A model generated the notes under the pieces. It was not told where the DNA came from, made no database searches, and was given only the letters and a program-made list of their open reading frames with translations. Source: Actinoplanes philippinensis (GTDB lineage Bacteria; Actinomycetota; Actinomycetes; Mycobacteriales; Micromonosporaceae). Taken from it: a stretch of 64,000 bases of DNA. The DNA lies in the NCBI RefSeq assembly GCF_900113015.1, contig NZ_FONV01000008.1, positions 186,001 to 250,000 on the forward strand, written 5' to 3'. Below are positions 25,473-34,572 of this stretch, in pieces. The translations under genes and the position numbers were made by a program. The stretch's first letter is position 1, and every line of letters starts with the position of its first letter.

Positions 25473-26072
25473 GTGGATCAGGACAACGCGGTGCGGCCGC
25501 TGCGCGACCGGGCAGAACTGCACCAGACGCTCTCGCTCGTGCTCCGACGCGCCGACCCGGACATGTCCGGCCTGCGATATCGACTCGTCGGCACCGGCGC
25601 GGCGCTCGCGCAGGCTGTCTCCCTGCCCACCGGAGACATCGACATCCTGGTGGCACGACGAAGCGACGTGGACGCGCTCGCAGCCGCCCTCGCCGAGTTC
25701 CCCTGCCTGACCCCGCCCGTGTGGCTCCCCGACGCGCGTCAATATTATGCGCGCTTCGCGGTCGAAGGAATCGACGTCGGCTTCAGCACCGTCGAGTGGC
25801 CGGTCGACACCGACACCTTCGAGTGCGCCGGCTCCGGCCCCTGGAGCCACTACGTCACCATCGCGATCGGCACCCACCTCGTCCCCACGGTCCGTCTCGA
25901 GCTGCGGCTGGTCTCGGAGCTCGTCCGGAACCGCCCCGACCGGATCCGGCCGCTGGTCGCTCACCTGCGACAACAGGGCGGTGACCTCGACCTGGTGCAC
26001 AGATCCATGCAAGACCGCGGCGTCGCCCCACTGCTTCGACAGCAGATCGATGACCAACTCCGCGGGCGTTGA
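25473..26072 (+). CDS. Nucleotidyltransferase-fold protein
   Basis: The 199-residue protein has a nucleotidyltransferase-like core. VGTGAALAQAV near residue 38 is followed by TGDIDILVARRSDVDAL, where the two Asp fit the metal-binding hG[GS]x(9-13)DhD pattern. A third acidic position is plausible near VGFSTVEWPVDTD. This resembles MNT/aminoglycoside-nucleotidyltransferase-like domains. A substrate cannot be named. The GTG start has AGGATCGAG upstream. It stands alone between the TetR gene and the GGDEF gene and has no obvious antitoxin partner. Confidence 0.65.
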   Translation: MDQDNAVRPLRDRAELHQTLSLVLRRADPDMSGLRYRLVGTGAALAQAVSLPTGDIDILVARRSDVDALAAALAEFPCLTPPVWLPDARQYYARFAVEGIDVGFSTVEWPVDTDTFECAGSGPWSHYVTIAIGTHLVPTVRLELRLVSELVRNRPDRIRPLVAHLRQQGGDLDLVHRSMQDRGVAPLLRQQIDDQLRGR

Positions 26073-26120
26073 CTCCGGCCCCTGGCCCCCGACCGGCGAC
26101 GGTGCACCTGACCCGATCGG

Positions 26121-27566
26121 GTGCCATCGGCTCAACAACGGTGCCGTCGCGTCGATGAGCAAGAGGTGGCACGTCATCGGTTTCCGGTCCGGTCGAGCGC
26201 CGTCATCGTGTGCTGCCTCGCGGCTCTCGCCCTGGTGATCGGCGTCGGCTTCTACCTGAACGACATCCACGCGGCCGCGCGCGACCGGGTGCACCGGGAC
26301 TTCGCCGACCGCAGCAAGCTCGCGGCCGGCCTCGCCGGCAACACCCTCACCGCCAGCGACGCCACCAACCGGCCGGACGCGGAACTGTCCTACGCCGGAC
26401 CGGCGCAGACCCTCCGCGACACCATCGCCGGACTGCACGACGGCATCGCCTGGGCGATCGTGCTGCGCGGCGACGGCAGCCTGGTCGCCGCCGACCCGCC
26501 GTCGATGACGGCCCGCGCCGCCGAACTGGCCGGCGGCCCCCAGTTCGCCATGGCGGTGCGGACCGACAAGCTGACCCTCGGCGACGTCATCGTCGACCCC
26601 ACCGGCCCCGCCGTGCCCGTCCTGCAGCCGTTCCGGGGCGTCGACGGGTTACGGATCCTCGTCCTGCCGGCGCCGATCGAGCAGGTCGCCTCCGTCATGT
26701 CCAGCTCGTTCGACATCACGGCCAGTCACGCGTACGCCGTCGACAGCCGTGACACCGTCATCATGTCCTCGGGTGGGGAGCCCGCCGGTCAGCCCATGCC
26801 CCGACCGGCGCCCGCCGGCGCTCCGGGCAGCCAGCGGCAGGGCGTCGTCGGCAACGACTACTACGTGTCGAACCCGGTTCCCGGCAGCATGTGGCGCGTC
26901 GTGAACGTCATCCCCGAGGAGGAGCTGCTGGCGCCGCTGCAAGCGCCCGAACGCGCCGCCTGGAAACTGTTCGCCGCTTTCGCCGCGGCCGTCCTGTTCC
27001 TCGTGGTGATCGGGGTGGTGGCGGTGGTCACCCTGTTCCGGCTGGCCCACGCCCGCGCCCATGACGTGCTCACCGGCCTGCCGGCCCGGGCGCTGTTCAT
27101 CGACCGGACCGACGCCGTCATCGCCGAGCGACGACGGCGCCCCGGAGAGTCGACGGCGGTCCTCTTCATCGACCTCGACGGATTCAAGCCGATCAACGAC
27201 AGGTGCGGCCACGCCACCGGGGATGCCCTGCTCAAGGCGGTCGCCGCCCGGTTGCGCGAATCGATGCGCCCCGACGACTACGTCAGCCGGTTCGGCGGTG
27301 ACGAGTTCATCGTCCTGTGCCGGCACCTGCCCGACGCGTCCGACGCCCACGCCGTCGCGGACCGCATCCGCCGGTGCGTCGCCGAGCCCTTCGAGATCGA
27401 CGGCCACCGGCTGCACGTCGGCACCTCCATCGGCATCGCCCTGATCGACGACCGCACCGACGACGCGATGACCGTGATCCACCACGCGGACCTGGCCATG
27501 TACGAGGCCAAACGAAAGGGCAAGGGCCGCATCGAGCAGTTCACCCCGGACCTGGTCGGCGCGTAG
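26121..27566 (+). CDS. Membrane-bound diguanylate cyclase (GGDEF)
   Basis: The protein of about 481 residues has a membrane helix at residues about 25-47 (AVIVCCLAALALVIGVGFYL) and an extracytoplasmic sensor domain of roughly 230 residues that looks like a dCache-type domain. A second membrane helix lies near residue 290 (LFAAFAAAVLFLVVIGVVAV) and a GGDEF domain fills the C-terminus. The active site RFGGDEF is intact, FIDLDGFKPIND is canonical, and an RxxD inhibitory site (RPDD) precedes it by the usual spacing. It should make cyclic di-GMP from GTP in response to an external signal. No EAL domain is present. The GTG at 26121 is uncertain; a GTG at 26166 is possible. Confidence 0.9.
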   Translation: MPSAQQRCRRVDEQEVARHRFPVRSSAVIVCCLAALALVIGVGFYLNDIHAAARDRVHRDFADRSKLAAGLAGNTLTASDATNRPDAELSYAGPAQTLRDTIAGLHDGIAWAIVLRGDGSLVAADPPSMTARAAELAGGPQFAMAVRTDKLTLGDVIVDPTGPAVPVLQPFRGVDGLRILVLPAPIEQVASVMSSSFDITASHAYAVDSRDTVIMSSGGEPAGQPMPRPAPAGAPGSQRQGVVGNDYYVSNPVPGSMWRVVNVIPEEELLAPLQAPERAAWKLFAAFAAAVLFLVVIGVVAVVTLFRLAHARAHDVLTGLPARALFIDRTDAVIAERRRRPGESTAVLFIDLDGFKPINDRCGHATGDALLKAVAARLRESMRPDDYVSRFGGDEFIVLCRHLPDASDAHAVADRIRRCVAEPFEIDGHRLHVGTSIGIALIDDRTDDAMTVIHHADLAMYEAKRKGKGRIEQFTPDLVGA

Positions 27567-27580
27567 CCGGAGGCCGGCTC
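27566..27580. terminator. Short hairpin between convergent genes
   Basis: AGCCGG and CCGGCT pair around a three-base loop in the 17-bp gap between the GGDEF gene and the glycosyltransferase gene. This is a minimal hairpin and its role is tentative. Confidence 0.35.
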
Positions 27581-27583
27581 AGC

Positions 27584-28483
27584 TCAGAGCAGCACCAGCT
27601 CCTGCGCGAGGGTGTCGGTCCACGTACGCCGGGCGAAATTGCAACCGGAATGCTCGGCGAACTGCTGAGGAGTGCGCACCGGGCCGACGCCCAGCCGGTC
27701 GGCGGGCGGGGTGTGCAACATGTAGAGCACCCGCCGGCGGCTCAGCTCCTCCAACCTGGCCCAGTCCTCGGCGGCGTGATCGCTCCAATGCCGCGGCTTG
27801 TCCTCGCGGATGTAGTAGTGCCAGGTCAGCACCTCGGTCGGATGGAACAGGTCATAGCCCCAGGTGAACGCCCGCAGCGCCAGAGTGATCTCCTCGCCGT
27901 GGAAGTAGATGTTCGGGTCGTAGGGGACCTCCACGGCGAACGAGCCGGGCGCGAAGAGAAAACCGGCGGCCAGGAAGTTCGCGGGTTTCGGTGGCACCCC
28001 CGGCGCGGCGCCCTCGATCAGCCGCTGACCGAACATCGGTATGCCGAAAGCCGTCCAGTCGTTCACGATGATCTCGGCGGGCTGCCCCTCGCCGGTGAAC
28101 TCCTGGTCCGGCTCGTAACTGGCCGGGTACGCGGTGAGCACGGGCTTCGCCACACCGGTCTCGGCTGCCATCCGGATCATCCGGGCATCCCAGTCCGGGG
28201 CGAAGCGGGTGTGGCTGTCCACCTGCAGAAGCCAGTCCTCACCGCGGTACCGCTGGAAGGTCTTGTCCCGGGCCCAGCAGGCGCCACGGCTCTCCCTGGC
28301 GTCGTACTCCTCGATGTCGACCTGGGGCAGACCCCGGATCGCCGAGATGTCCTCGTCACCGAGGTGCTGCCAGCAGACCGCGATGCGCAGCTCGTCCGGC
28401 CGCGCCGCCTTGGCGATGCAGTCCAGGACCGTCGGGACGAGCTCCCGGTCGCGGTACGACGCGATGGCCACGAAGATCGTCAC
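27584..28483 (-). CDS. GlcNAc-transferase-like glycosyltransferase
   Basis: The 299-residue protein matches the family of UDP-GlcNAc transferases related to the Skp1 hydroxyproline GlcNAc-transferase (Pfam 'GlcNAc'). It starts TIFVAIASYRDRELVPTVLD and has AVCWQHLGDED. YDARESRGACWARDKTF is followed by DWLLQVDSHTRFAPDWD, whose DSH is the DxD-like metal site, and by IYFHGEEITLALRAFTWGYD. It should act in the cytoplasm on protein or peptide acceptors, which is inference. The GTG start overlaps the stop of the family B gene upstream (GTGA), so the two are coupled. A role in modifying components of the giant-protein system is possible but unproven. Confidence 0.82.
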   Translation of the reverse strand: MTIFVAIASYRDRELVPTVLDCIAKAARPDELRIAVCWQHLGDEDISAIRGLPQVDIEEYDARESRGACWARDKTFQRYRGEDWLLQVDSHTRFAPDWDARMIRMAAETGVAKPVLTAYPASYEPDQEFTGEGQPAEIIVNDWTAFGIPMFGQRLIEGAAPGVPPKPANFLAAGFLFAPGSFAVEVPYDPNIYFHGEEITLALRAFTWGYDLFHPTEVLTWHYYIREDKPRHWSDHAAEDWARLEELSRRRVLYMLHTPPADRLGVGPVRTPQQFAEHSGCNFARRTWTDTLAQELVLL

Positions 28484-29403
28484 GGCACCGCCACCACGGC
28501 GTGCGACTGGAACAGCACCGCCAGCGCACGGTGCTCGTCGGCCGGGTCGGTCACCGGCAGCAGCGGGCCCCGCGACCGGATGTGCTCGGTGAACTCCGGC
28601 TGCGGCGCCAGACCGTACTCCCGGGTGTAATAGGCGACCGACTCGGGCCACAACCACCGGCCGTCGGTGCGATACGTCATCGGAACCACCTCGCCGCGAT
28701 CCGGACGCACCACGTCGATCGTCCGGGACGTGGTGGCCAGCACCGGGGCGCCCGCGTCCAGATAGGCCACTACTCGTGCGAGATCCTCGCCGGACAGCCG
28801 CTCGTGCCCGTCGTCGAAACGGGCGCCCGCATCGTCCACGACGTCGAAGACCCGCGCGACCCGCAGCGGTGCGGCGTCCCGGTCGGCCCACAGCAGCGCG
28901 CTGGAGTTGCGGGCCGCGGCCTGATACGGCGGCAGCTTCTCACCGGTGACATACACCTCGACCAGAGGCGCCGTGATCCCGGCCGCGGCCAGCGCCCGCA
29001 TCACGGTGGCCGCCGCCGTGGCCGGTGCGCCCGTCGTCTCCAGGACGTAGACCGCGGCCGGCGGGATCACGTGCGCCGCCCAGTCCGGGGCGATCCGCCA
29101 GCTGCGCCACAGGGCCACCGCCCCGGGCAGATCGGCGACCGTGCGTACCGCGACCTGATCGGGCCCTTCCATCAGGCCGGCCCGGCCGATCAGGTCGACC
29201 AGGGGCGGCGCCTGCCCGCTGAAAGCACGCTTGCCCGGCTGGGAGACGGTGAACGTGAACGCCAGCTCGACAGTGCTCTCCGGGTGCGGAACCGACACCG
29301 TGCCGGTGTCGGCGAGCCGGAGCCTGGCCTCGGCCAGCATCGCGTCGGGGACCCGGCCGCCGAGGTTCAGCAAGGCGGTGTGGAGCCGGTCCTGGTCGGT
29401 CAT
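28480..29403 (-). CDS. Family B paralogue 4 (T7SS-locus-associated hypothetical)
   Basis: The 307-residue protein has an N-terminal helical segment (TALLNLGGRVPDAMLAEARL), the middle signatures ALWRSWRIAPDW and AARNSSALLWADRDAAP, and the C-terminal motif YRTDGRWLWPESVAYYTREY, followed by EFTEHIRSRG. The same layout occurs in the proteins at 34791-35825, 35825-36745 and 38499-39392, which form a tandem array behind the giant gene. I cannot assign a biochemical function. This copy is separated from the array by about 5.4 kb of hypothetical genes and transposase remnants. It is coupled to a glycosyltransferase. Confidence 0.8.
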   Translation of the reverse strand: MTDQDRLHTALLNLGGRVPDAMLAEARLRLADTGTVSVPHPESTVELAFTFTVSQPGKRAFSGQAPPLVDLIGRAGLMEGPDQVAVRTVADLPGAVALWRSWRIAPDWAAHVIPPAAVYVLETTGAPATAAATVMRALAAAGITAPLVEVYVTGEKLPPYQAAARNSSALLWADRDAAPLRVARVFDVVDDAGARFDDGHERLSGEDLARVVAYLDAGAPVLATTSRTIDVVRPDRGEVVPMTYRTDGRWLWPESVAYYTREYGLAPQPEFTEHIRSRGPLLPVTDPADEHRALAVLFQSHAVVAVP

Positions 29404-29589
29404 TCCGGCATTCGACCACGCCGGTACGCGCGCGTGCGGACCCGGGCGCGCCGCCGTGCCCCAACGAACCGCAAGCGGACCCGTTCGTACCCGGCCACGC
29501 CTCGGTGGACCCGGACGTCCAGTCGCGGTCCAGTTGCCGTCCAGCGGACGCCGAGACCGTTACGGGACGACGATCTCGTGGAGGACGAC

Positions 29590-30771
29590 ATGCGAACACG
29601 GAGAAGGCGGCGTCTCGGCGGCGCGCTGGCACTCGCGACGACTCTGGTGGTGGCGCTCACCGGCGGTGCGGCGCACGCCCGCGCGGCCGGCGACCAGGCC
29701 ACGCCCTCGGTGCCCGGCCGGACAGCGACGGCCCGGCCCGGAGTGTCCGTCACGGCCCCGGCGACGGGCCTGCGCGCCGGGGCCGGGCGCTCCCTGGCCG
29801 GTACGCCGGCCGGCCAGGGGATCACGCTCGGCCGACAGCGCACCGGCCCCGCCCCGCGCACCGTCGAGGCCGGGCCGGACGATCCCCCGGGCGGCCTGGT
29901 CTGTGTGCCGTACATCAGCCGGATCGTGACCCCGAACGGCACCGCGTTGTCACGGGTCGACTATCTGGCCGAGATCCTGTGCAACTTCTACCTCGCGGGC
30001 GCGGGCCAGGCCTACCTGATCGACCGGACCGGCGGCGTGCAGACCAGCAACCAGGTCGTCGCCGCGGCGCCGGTGTTCTCCTTCGCCAACTCCTACTACG
30101 GCGGCAGCCAGGGCGCCGTGTTGATCGACGGGCGGCTCTTCGACGGCGGACGGCAGCTGGAGATCGGGTTCGACCTGGTGCTGCAGACGCTGAACGGGGC
30201 GCCCTGGGGCGGCTGCTTCGCCCTCGCCGCGCCGCAACGCTACCTGTCGCCGTGCGTCGGCCTGGGCACCCCCACACTGCGGGTGTCGGTGGGATCGGGG
30301 GAGTTCGGCAGCGGACTTGCGGCGTACAACCCGGCGGCCTTCATCCGGGACATCCCCGGAACCGAACAGCTGACCTTCCACGTGGGCGGCCAGCCCGACC
30401 CGGCGTCCACGGCCCGGCAGAACATCGTCGACACAGCGAACGGCATGCCGGCCAAGACCAGCACCTTCAGTGACGTCGGCCAGAAGGACGTGACCCTGCG
30501 GCGCACGATGCTGGAGGCCATCCTGAGAATCCACCTGATCAACGGCCTCAGCTTCCGGATCACCGCGATCGCCGGCGGCGACCACAGCACGACGTCCCCC
30601 CACTACTCCGGGAGAGCCTTCGACATCGACCGGCTCAACGGCAGCCCGGTCAACGCCTCCAACCCGTTCAACCAGGCCTTCCGCAACGCCTGCGCCGCCT
30701 ACGGCGCGACCGACGTCAGGGGACCGGGCGACGAGGGCCACGCGACCCACATCCACTGCGCCTGGGACTAG
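29590..30771 (+). CDS. Exported protein with C-terminal M15-like peptidase domain
   Basis: The 393-residue protein has an Arg-rich signal peptide (RTRRRRRLGGALALATTLVV, cut near AHA) and a Pro/Ala/Thr-rich spacer. A Cys-containing mid-region follows (LVCVPYISRIV, AEILCNFYLAGAG). The C-terminus has the Zn-peptidase pattern of M15/DD-carboxypeptidase-like proteins: GGDHSTTSPHYSGRAFDID supplies His and Asp, and EGHATHIHCAWD supplies the last His. A role in cell-wall peptide cleavage outside the cell is likely; the substrate is not shown. GGAGG lies 6 bases before the ATG. It is divergent from family B paralogue 4. Confidence 0.8.
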   Translation: MRTRRRRRLGGALALATTLVVALTGGAAHARAAGDQATPSVPGRTATARPGVSVTAPATGLRAGAGRSLAGTPAGQGITLGRQRTGPAPRTVEAGPDDPPGGLVCVPYISRIVTPNGTALSRVDYLAEILCNFYLAGAGQAYLIDRTGGVQTSNQVVAAAPVFSFANSYYGGSQGAVLIDGRLFDGGRQLEIGFDLVLQTLNGAPWGGCFALAAPQRYLSPCVGLGTPTLRVSVGSGEFGSGLAAYNPAAFIRDIPGTEQLTFHVGGQPDPASTARQNIVDTANGMPAKTSTFSDVGQKDVTLRRTMLEAILRIHLINGLSFRITAIAGGDHSTTSPHYSGRAFDIDRLNGSPVNASNPFNQAFRNACAAYGATDVRGPGDEGHATHIHCAWD

Positions 30772-30801
30772 GTTTTCTGGACGTGAGGACCTTCGGGTGA
30801 G

Positions 30802-31050
30802 GTGGAGCTTGTCGAAGGTTCCGTTTCACCCGGAGGTCCTTGTGCCCCACGCAACGCTCCGTTGACCGAACGCGGCCGCCCGCAACCTGCCGTGCCATCC
30901 TCCGCAGGGCCGGCGCCGCCAGACTGTCTCAACTGGACCGGGCCACCGCCGAACCGATCCGCCGCTACGAACTCCCGGCGCCCGGTGACCTGGTACACGT
31001 CGCCTACGCCAAGTGCACACCGGCAATCATCACCGCCACCGGCGGGGGCA
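30802..31050 (+). pseudogene. IS481-family transposase remnant
   Basis: One frame reads PRNAPLTERGR, like the N-terminus of IS481 transposases. A second frame, shortly after, reads LRRAGAARLSQLDRATAEPI followed by RRYELPAPGDLVHV, the segment before the catalytic core. About 100 residues between the two are missing and everything after LVHV is lost, so this is a frameshifted, internally deleted relic. No inverted repeats were recognised. Confidence 0.65.
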
Positions 31051-31094
31051 CCCGCCAACCGCGTACCTACCCTGGCTGGGCGATTCCGGCCGTG

Positions 31095-31544
31095 ATGTAT
31101 GTCCTCACCGAGGCTGACGTGGTCTGGATCCGCGCGTGGTCCGATGAACCTGGCACTGGCACTGGCGTCGGGGATCGACACCTGCAGGCCATGGCGAAGC
31201 CGTACGGACGCATCATGAGCAGCGGTGTGTCCGCGGTGTCGGATACCAGTTCCCCGGAGGAGGTGGAGCTGGCCGCTGACGCCTTCGACTACCTGGGTTT
31301 ACCGGATCTTGCCGGCCTGACCCGGCGACTCGTCAACGCCGACCGGGAGTCCGAGGACAATCTCGAGAACGCGCTCAACCATGCTTTCTATGGACTGGAG
31401 GGGGCGCTTGCGGGCGCGTTCGAGCGCAAGTACGCCGAGTCGCCGGAGGACTTCGACGCGGTCGCCGCCGACGGAGTCGTCCGGCAGCCGGGATCATGGC
31501 TGCCGGGCGGTGGCCAGGGAAAGAGGTCTGCACGGGTGAATTGA
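31095..31544 (+). CDS. Hypothetical protein, probably truncated by the IS remnant
   Basis: The frame is continuous with the second frame of the IS481 remnant. From about residue 55 of this entry it codes for an acidic helical protein (EEVELAADAFDYLGLPDLAG, LENALNHAFYGLEGAL, FERKYAESPEDFDAV). The end resembles DUF4375-like proteins, only weakly. The true start could be the ATG at 31188 (MAKPYGRIMSSGV). The original N-terminus has perhaps been replaced by transposon sequence. No function can be given. Confidence 0.4.
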   Translation: MYVLTEADVVWIRAWSDEPGTGTGVGDRHLQAMAKPYGRIMSSGVSAVSDTSSPEEVELAADAFDYLGLPDLAGLTRRLVNADRESEDNLENALNHAFYGLEGALAGAFERKYAESPEDFDAVAADGVVRQPGSWLPGGGQGKRSARVN

Positions 31545-31827
31545 TCGTGCATCACCGAGACGTCGAGTGTTCGCAACGCGAGGCATGCCCGGGGATCACG
31601 CCTCCTGTACTGCATTTTCGATCGCGCTTGCGTGAGGAAACCGGATCGTAAGTGGCGACTCCGTGACGGTGGAGGACCGATCGCCGACAGGCATGAACGC
31701 CGCTCGGAGGCATGACCGCCGAACATCCTCACTTGCCGATGAGAGTGCGTCGTCGCATTGGGCACATTCACTCTGCGGCCTCCGCCTTTGCGCGATGCTG
31801 AGCAGCGACCTCCGCTACCTTGATCGT

Positions 31828-32550
31828 ATGGGCCTTCTACGGGTGTTCGAAGATGATGGCTACCAAGCGGAGTACAGCCTCCTCGTCTTGAACGACCCAG
31901 CCGTCGAATGGCCCGACGAGGAGCCGGAAATACCGCACTACCGCGACCGGGGCGATACTCCGAACGGCACGTTTGCCGGCTCAGGTGCCGGCTGGATCTA
32001 CGTTGACGCCCCCGGCCTGGACGGTCACCGCGTGCGCCTCGAACTGCACGACGAACCGCCGCCTGCCGGCGAACTGCAGTTCGATGAGGCCCTTGAGACA
32101 CCGTACCGGTCAAGCTCCGGCACGATATCTCTCGCCTCGGTAACCTCTGGCCCTGGCGATCAGGTAGACCTCGAGCTCGGCCACGCCGAATGGTTCCGCG
32201 TTCGGATCGCCCTCCGACGAGAAGGCCTCGGGGAACGCCCCGGATTCCACCCCGGTTTCCGCTCTCACTGGTTACTGCAATTCTGGCCTGACACGGCTGT
32301 AGCGGCTCCCGTGTGGCTCGCACGTAGCGAGGCGGTCAGCAGCGCACTCCTCGCACAAGACTTGGAAGCGATACTGCGATGGACGCCCCAGCTACCCCTA
32401 CAGACCTCAATCCCAGACCTGGCGAAACGCCTCCTGGTCAGCGAGGCGGATGTCCGCGACGGTCTCACTGCTGCTGAACAGTCCGGCCTGCTGCATGACG
32501 AAGGCAAGGAACCCCTGCGACTAACGCTCGGGCCTGCGGCGGGCTCCTGA
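31828..32550 (+). CDS. Hypothetical protein (immunity-like, 240 aa)
   Basis: The ATG at 31828 gives MGLLRVFEDDGYQAEYSLLV; the longer frame from 31663 is non-coding in character. The protein has a beta-rich N-terminal half (SGAGWIYVDAPGLDGHRVRL) and a W/F-rich middle (FRSHWLLQFWPDTAVAAPVW). A winged-helix-like end follows (SIPDLAKRLLVSEADVRDGL, then TAAEQSGLLHDEG). I do not recognise the family. The lower GC and the neighbourhood of other orphan genes between two IS remnants suggest acquired DNA. Confidence 0.65.
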   Translation: MGLLRVFEDDGYQAEYSLLVLNDPAVEWPDEEPEIPHYRDRGDTPNGTFAGSGAGWIYVDAPGLDGHRVRLELHDEPPPAGELQFDEALETPYRSSSGTISLASVTSGPGDQVDLELGHAEWFRVRIALRREGLGERPGFHPGFRSHWLLQFWPDTAVAAPVWLARSEAVSSALLAQDLEAILRWTPQLPLQTSIPDLAKRLLVSEADVRDGLTAAEQSGLLHDEGKEPLRLTLGPAAGS

Positions 32551-32615
32551 ATACGAGGGAATGCCTTCCTTCGGGATGTCCTCATTTGGCGATCCGAGTG
32601 ATGAGTCCAGGGAGG

Positions 32616-33041
32616 CTACGCGAAGAAGGCGGCCAGCTCAGCGGCGAAACGCTTCATATCCTCGCCGGCATCCAGTTGCACGCAGGCGGAGGCTTCCCAA
32701 GCGTCCGCCTCGTAACCTCGGGGTCCGCGGACGGCTATTCGAAGTGAGACATGGGCCCGTTGGTCGTGGGTCGCCTCGATGCGGAGGTCCTGCTCCAGCG
32801 AATTCCAGCTGCGAACGCCCTCCCACCCGGCATATGACTCCGCCAGCTCAGCCATCCAGGTGGGCAGCGCGTCCCCATCGAGCGTGCGGACCATCCTTGT
32901 GGCACTCAAACCGGCGTCGGCGATTTCGCACAGGAAGTCGAGGACTTCGTCGTTCCACGGCCTTTCGACGGCACGAAGGCGCACACTCCCACGACCGGGC
33001 TCAGCGGTGATTTCGAGACCGTCGTCCAACTGTTTCAGCAC
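32616..33041 (-). CDS. DUF6228-like hypothetical protein
   Basis: The 141-residue protein (GTG start) shows the pattern that I associate with the DUF6228 family: SYAGWEGVRSWNSLEQDLRI, THDQRAHVSLRIAVRG, then WEASACVQLDAGEDMKRFAA and a final AAFF. Such proteins are small, cytoplasmic and without known activity, and are often found in orphan gene islands of actinobacteria. It lies convergent to the preceding 240-residue gene. Confidence 0.65.
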   Translation of the reverse strand: MLKQLDDGLEITAEPGRGSVRLRAVERPWNDEVLDFLCEIADAGLSATRMVRTLDGDALPTWMAELAESYAGWEGVRSWNSLEQDLRIEATHDQRAHVSLRIAVRGPRGYEADAWEASACVQLDAGEDMKRFAAELAAFFA

Positions 33042-33218
33042 GGATCGAGCATGCCACTCCGAGGTAGTTGCGATCGATAGCGTTCGTCCCGTCGGGCCCG
33101 ATCCCGGTCAACTCTCCTGCCGCTGTCCGCGCTCGGACCAGATGTCGCAGCCGCGACCGGCGTTCGGCCCTCCGGGCCTACATCTTGTCGTGGCCGATGT
33201 GAGTGCGGTCCACAAATG

Positions 33219-33614
33219 TCAGGTCAGGTGACGAAGTTCTCCACAGATCGGGCAAAAGGCCTGCTTCGCGGTAGAGGTAACGTCAACGCCGCATCGCCGA
33301 CAGCGGCCTTGCTCGAATAGGCCCGATTCTGGACCGAATCCACCGCCGTAGTAGTCCCGATCCGGCCAGGCGACTACCTCGATAGGCACTGCCCGATCGT
33401 CGGCGGTGTTCGATATACCGTCTTCGAAGACTGTGACCTCCGCCAACACGAGCTTCCGGGCCAGCCCGTTACGCTCCTCCTCGTCAACAGCGTGCGAAGG
33501 CAACACATGGCGCAGAACGTCACTAAGTTCTGGCAAAGATAGTGAAAGCAGGTGATCGGTGATGGCTTGCCGCTCGCATTCGTTCCCTGTCACCTGCTCA
33601 TTCACGGCGGCCAT
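33219..33614 (-). CDS. Hypothetical protein with C-terminal zinc ribbon
   Basis: The 131-residue protein (ATG at 33614) has an N-terminal helical part (AITDHLLSLSLPELSDVLRH) and a beta segment (RKLVLAEVTVFEDGI). Two CxxC pairs near the end (GRCRRCGVDVTSTAKQ and FCPICGELRH) should bind one zinc. No family is recognised. It sits in the orphan island between the IS481 and IS110 remnants. Confidence 0.6.
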   Translation of the reverse strand: MAAVNEQVTGNECERQAITDHLLSLSLPELSDVLRHVLPSHAVDEEERNGLARKLVLAEVTVFEDGISNTADDRAVPIEVVAWPDRDYYGGGFGPESGLFEQGRCRRCGVDVTSTAKQAFCPICGELRHLT

Positions 33615-33755
33615 CCTGCCCGCCCAAGAGGGGTGCGAGCCACCGAATTTCGGCTGATTCGTCCGCACAACTCCCGTGCCGTGGAGAAGTTGCGTGGCTC
33701 ATCCTGCTTGGGTTGCGGTGACCCCACGCTGCTACTCCGAGAAGCTGAACCTTCC

Positions 33756-34538
33756 CTACAAGAGAACATCGTGCTGAGTAATCAGTGCCGGGAACCACCA
33801 GCACTCCTCAGGGGATTCACGCTCCTGGTTCGCCATGTCGGCGACGAGTCGCGCCTCGGCGAGAGTGCTGAGCAGACCTTGCGCGGCAGGGAGGACGTCG
33901 AGCCGATCGGCGGCGGCTATGTGCCAGCCGTAGCAGAGCCAGGTGTGGAATTGGCTCTCGTCGAACCCGAGCACCTCGAATCCGAGAGCCTGACCCATGG
34001 GCGGCGCTGCGCCCATGGCCAGATTCACCTGGAACGGGCCCGGGAAGTCCCCCATGCATTTCTTCACCAGGGTGAGAAGGGCGGCAGCGTCGGAGGTCGG
34101 GACGCTCATCGCCAGCGTGTGGACGGCGCCTTGCGCAACGGCATGCTCAACCGCCGGAGAGGTGATGCGCCTCAGAATCCGCTTGATGACGTGCTCGGGG
34201 GGCACGTCTGCGGCACAGTCGACGGTGTCTCTGGCTGCGTGGAGGGCGTCGTCGAGCGATAGGTGCCATGGATGAGTGTGCATTGACTGCTGGGCGTGCG
34301 GATGGAAGTCGGTTAGGCATTCACTTACGGAGACGACCTCAGCCGGCAGGTGTGCGGCCCGAAACGAGGTCGGCGGCAACCAGCGGTGTGCCGCCACGAA
34401 GGCGGCTACGACGAACGCCTCATCTTCTGACACGCATGAATAGTCGACCACGGACTTCGCCAGGTCTACCCACTCGTTCTCCCACGCCCACCCGGCCTCG
34501 AACCGGCGGGACATTCCCCTCGACAGGCCCCGCGCCAT
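33756..34538 (-). CDS. Hypothetical protein (260 aa)
   Basis: The ATG at 34538 (MARGLSRGMSRRFEAGWAWE) is preferred, because the frame upstream to 34646 overlaps IS110 remnant DNA. The protein is rich in Trp and His (FHPHAQQSMHTHPWHLSLDD, FHTWLCYGWHIAAAD) and mainly helical. I do not recognise it. It has lower GC than the flanking operon and shares the island with other orphan genes. Confidence 0.6.
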   Translation of the reverse strand: MARGLSRGMSRRFEAGWAWENEWVDLAKSVVDYSCVSEDEAFVVAAFVAAHRWLPPTSFRAAHLPAEVVSVSECLTDFHPHAQQSMHTHPWHLSLDDALHAARDTVDCAADVPPEHVIKRILRRITSPAVEHAVAQGAVHTLAMSVPTSDAAALLTLVKKCMGDFPGPFQVNLAMGAAPPMGQALGFEVLGFDESQFHTWLCYGWHIAAADRLDVLPAAQGLLSTLAEARLVADMANQERESPEECWWFPALITQHDVLL

Positions 34539-34572
34539 CAAGGTCAGGTGCACTGATCTGCACCCCTCTGTG

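Noticed and set aside
25473..26072. A toxin-antitoxin (MNT/HEPN) pair
   Set aside because: Only the nucleotidyltransferase-like half is present. The next gene is a GGDEF protein, and no HEPN protein lies nearby.
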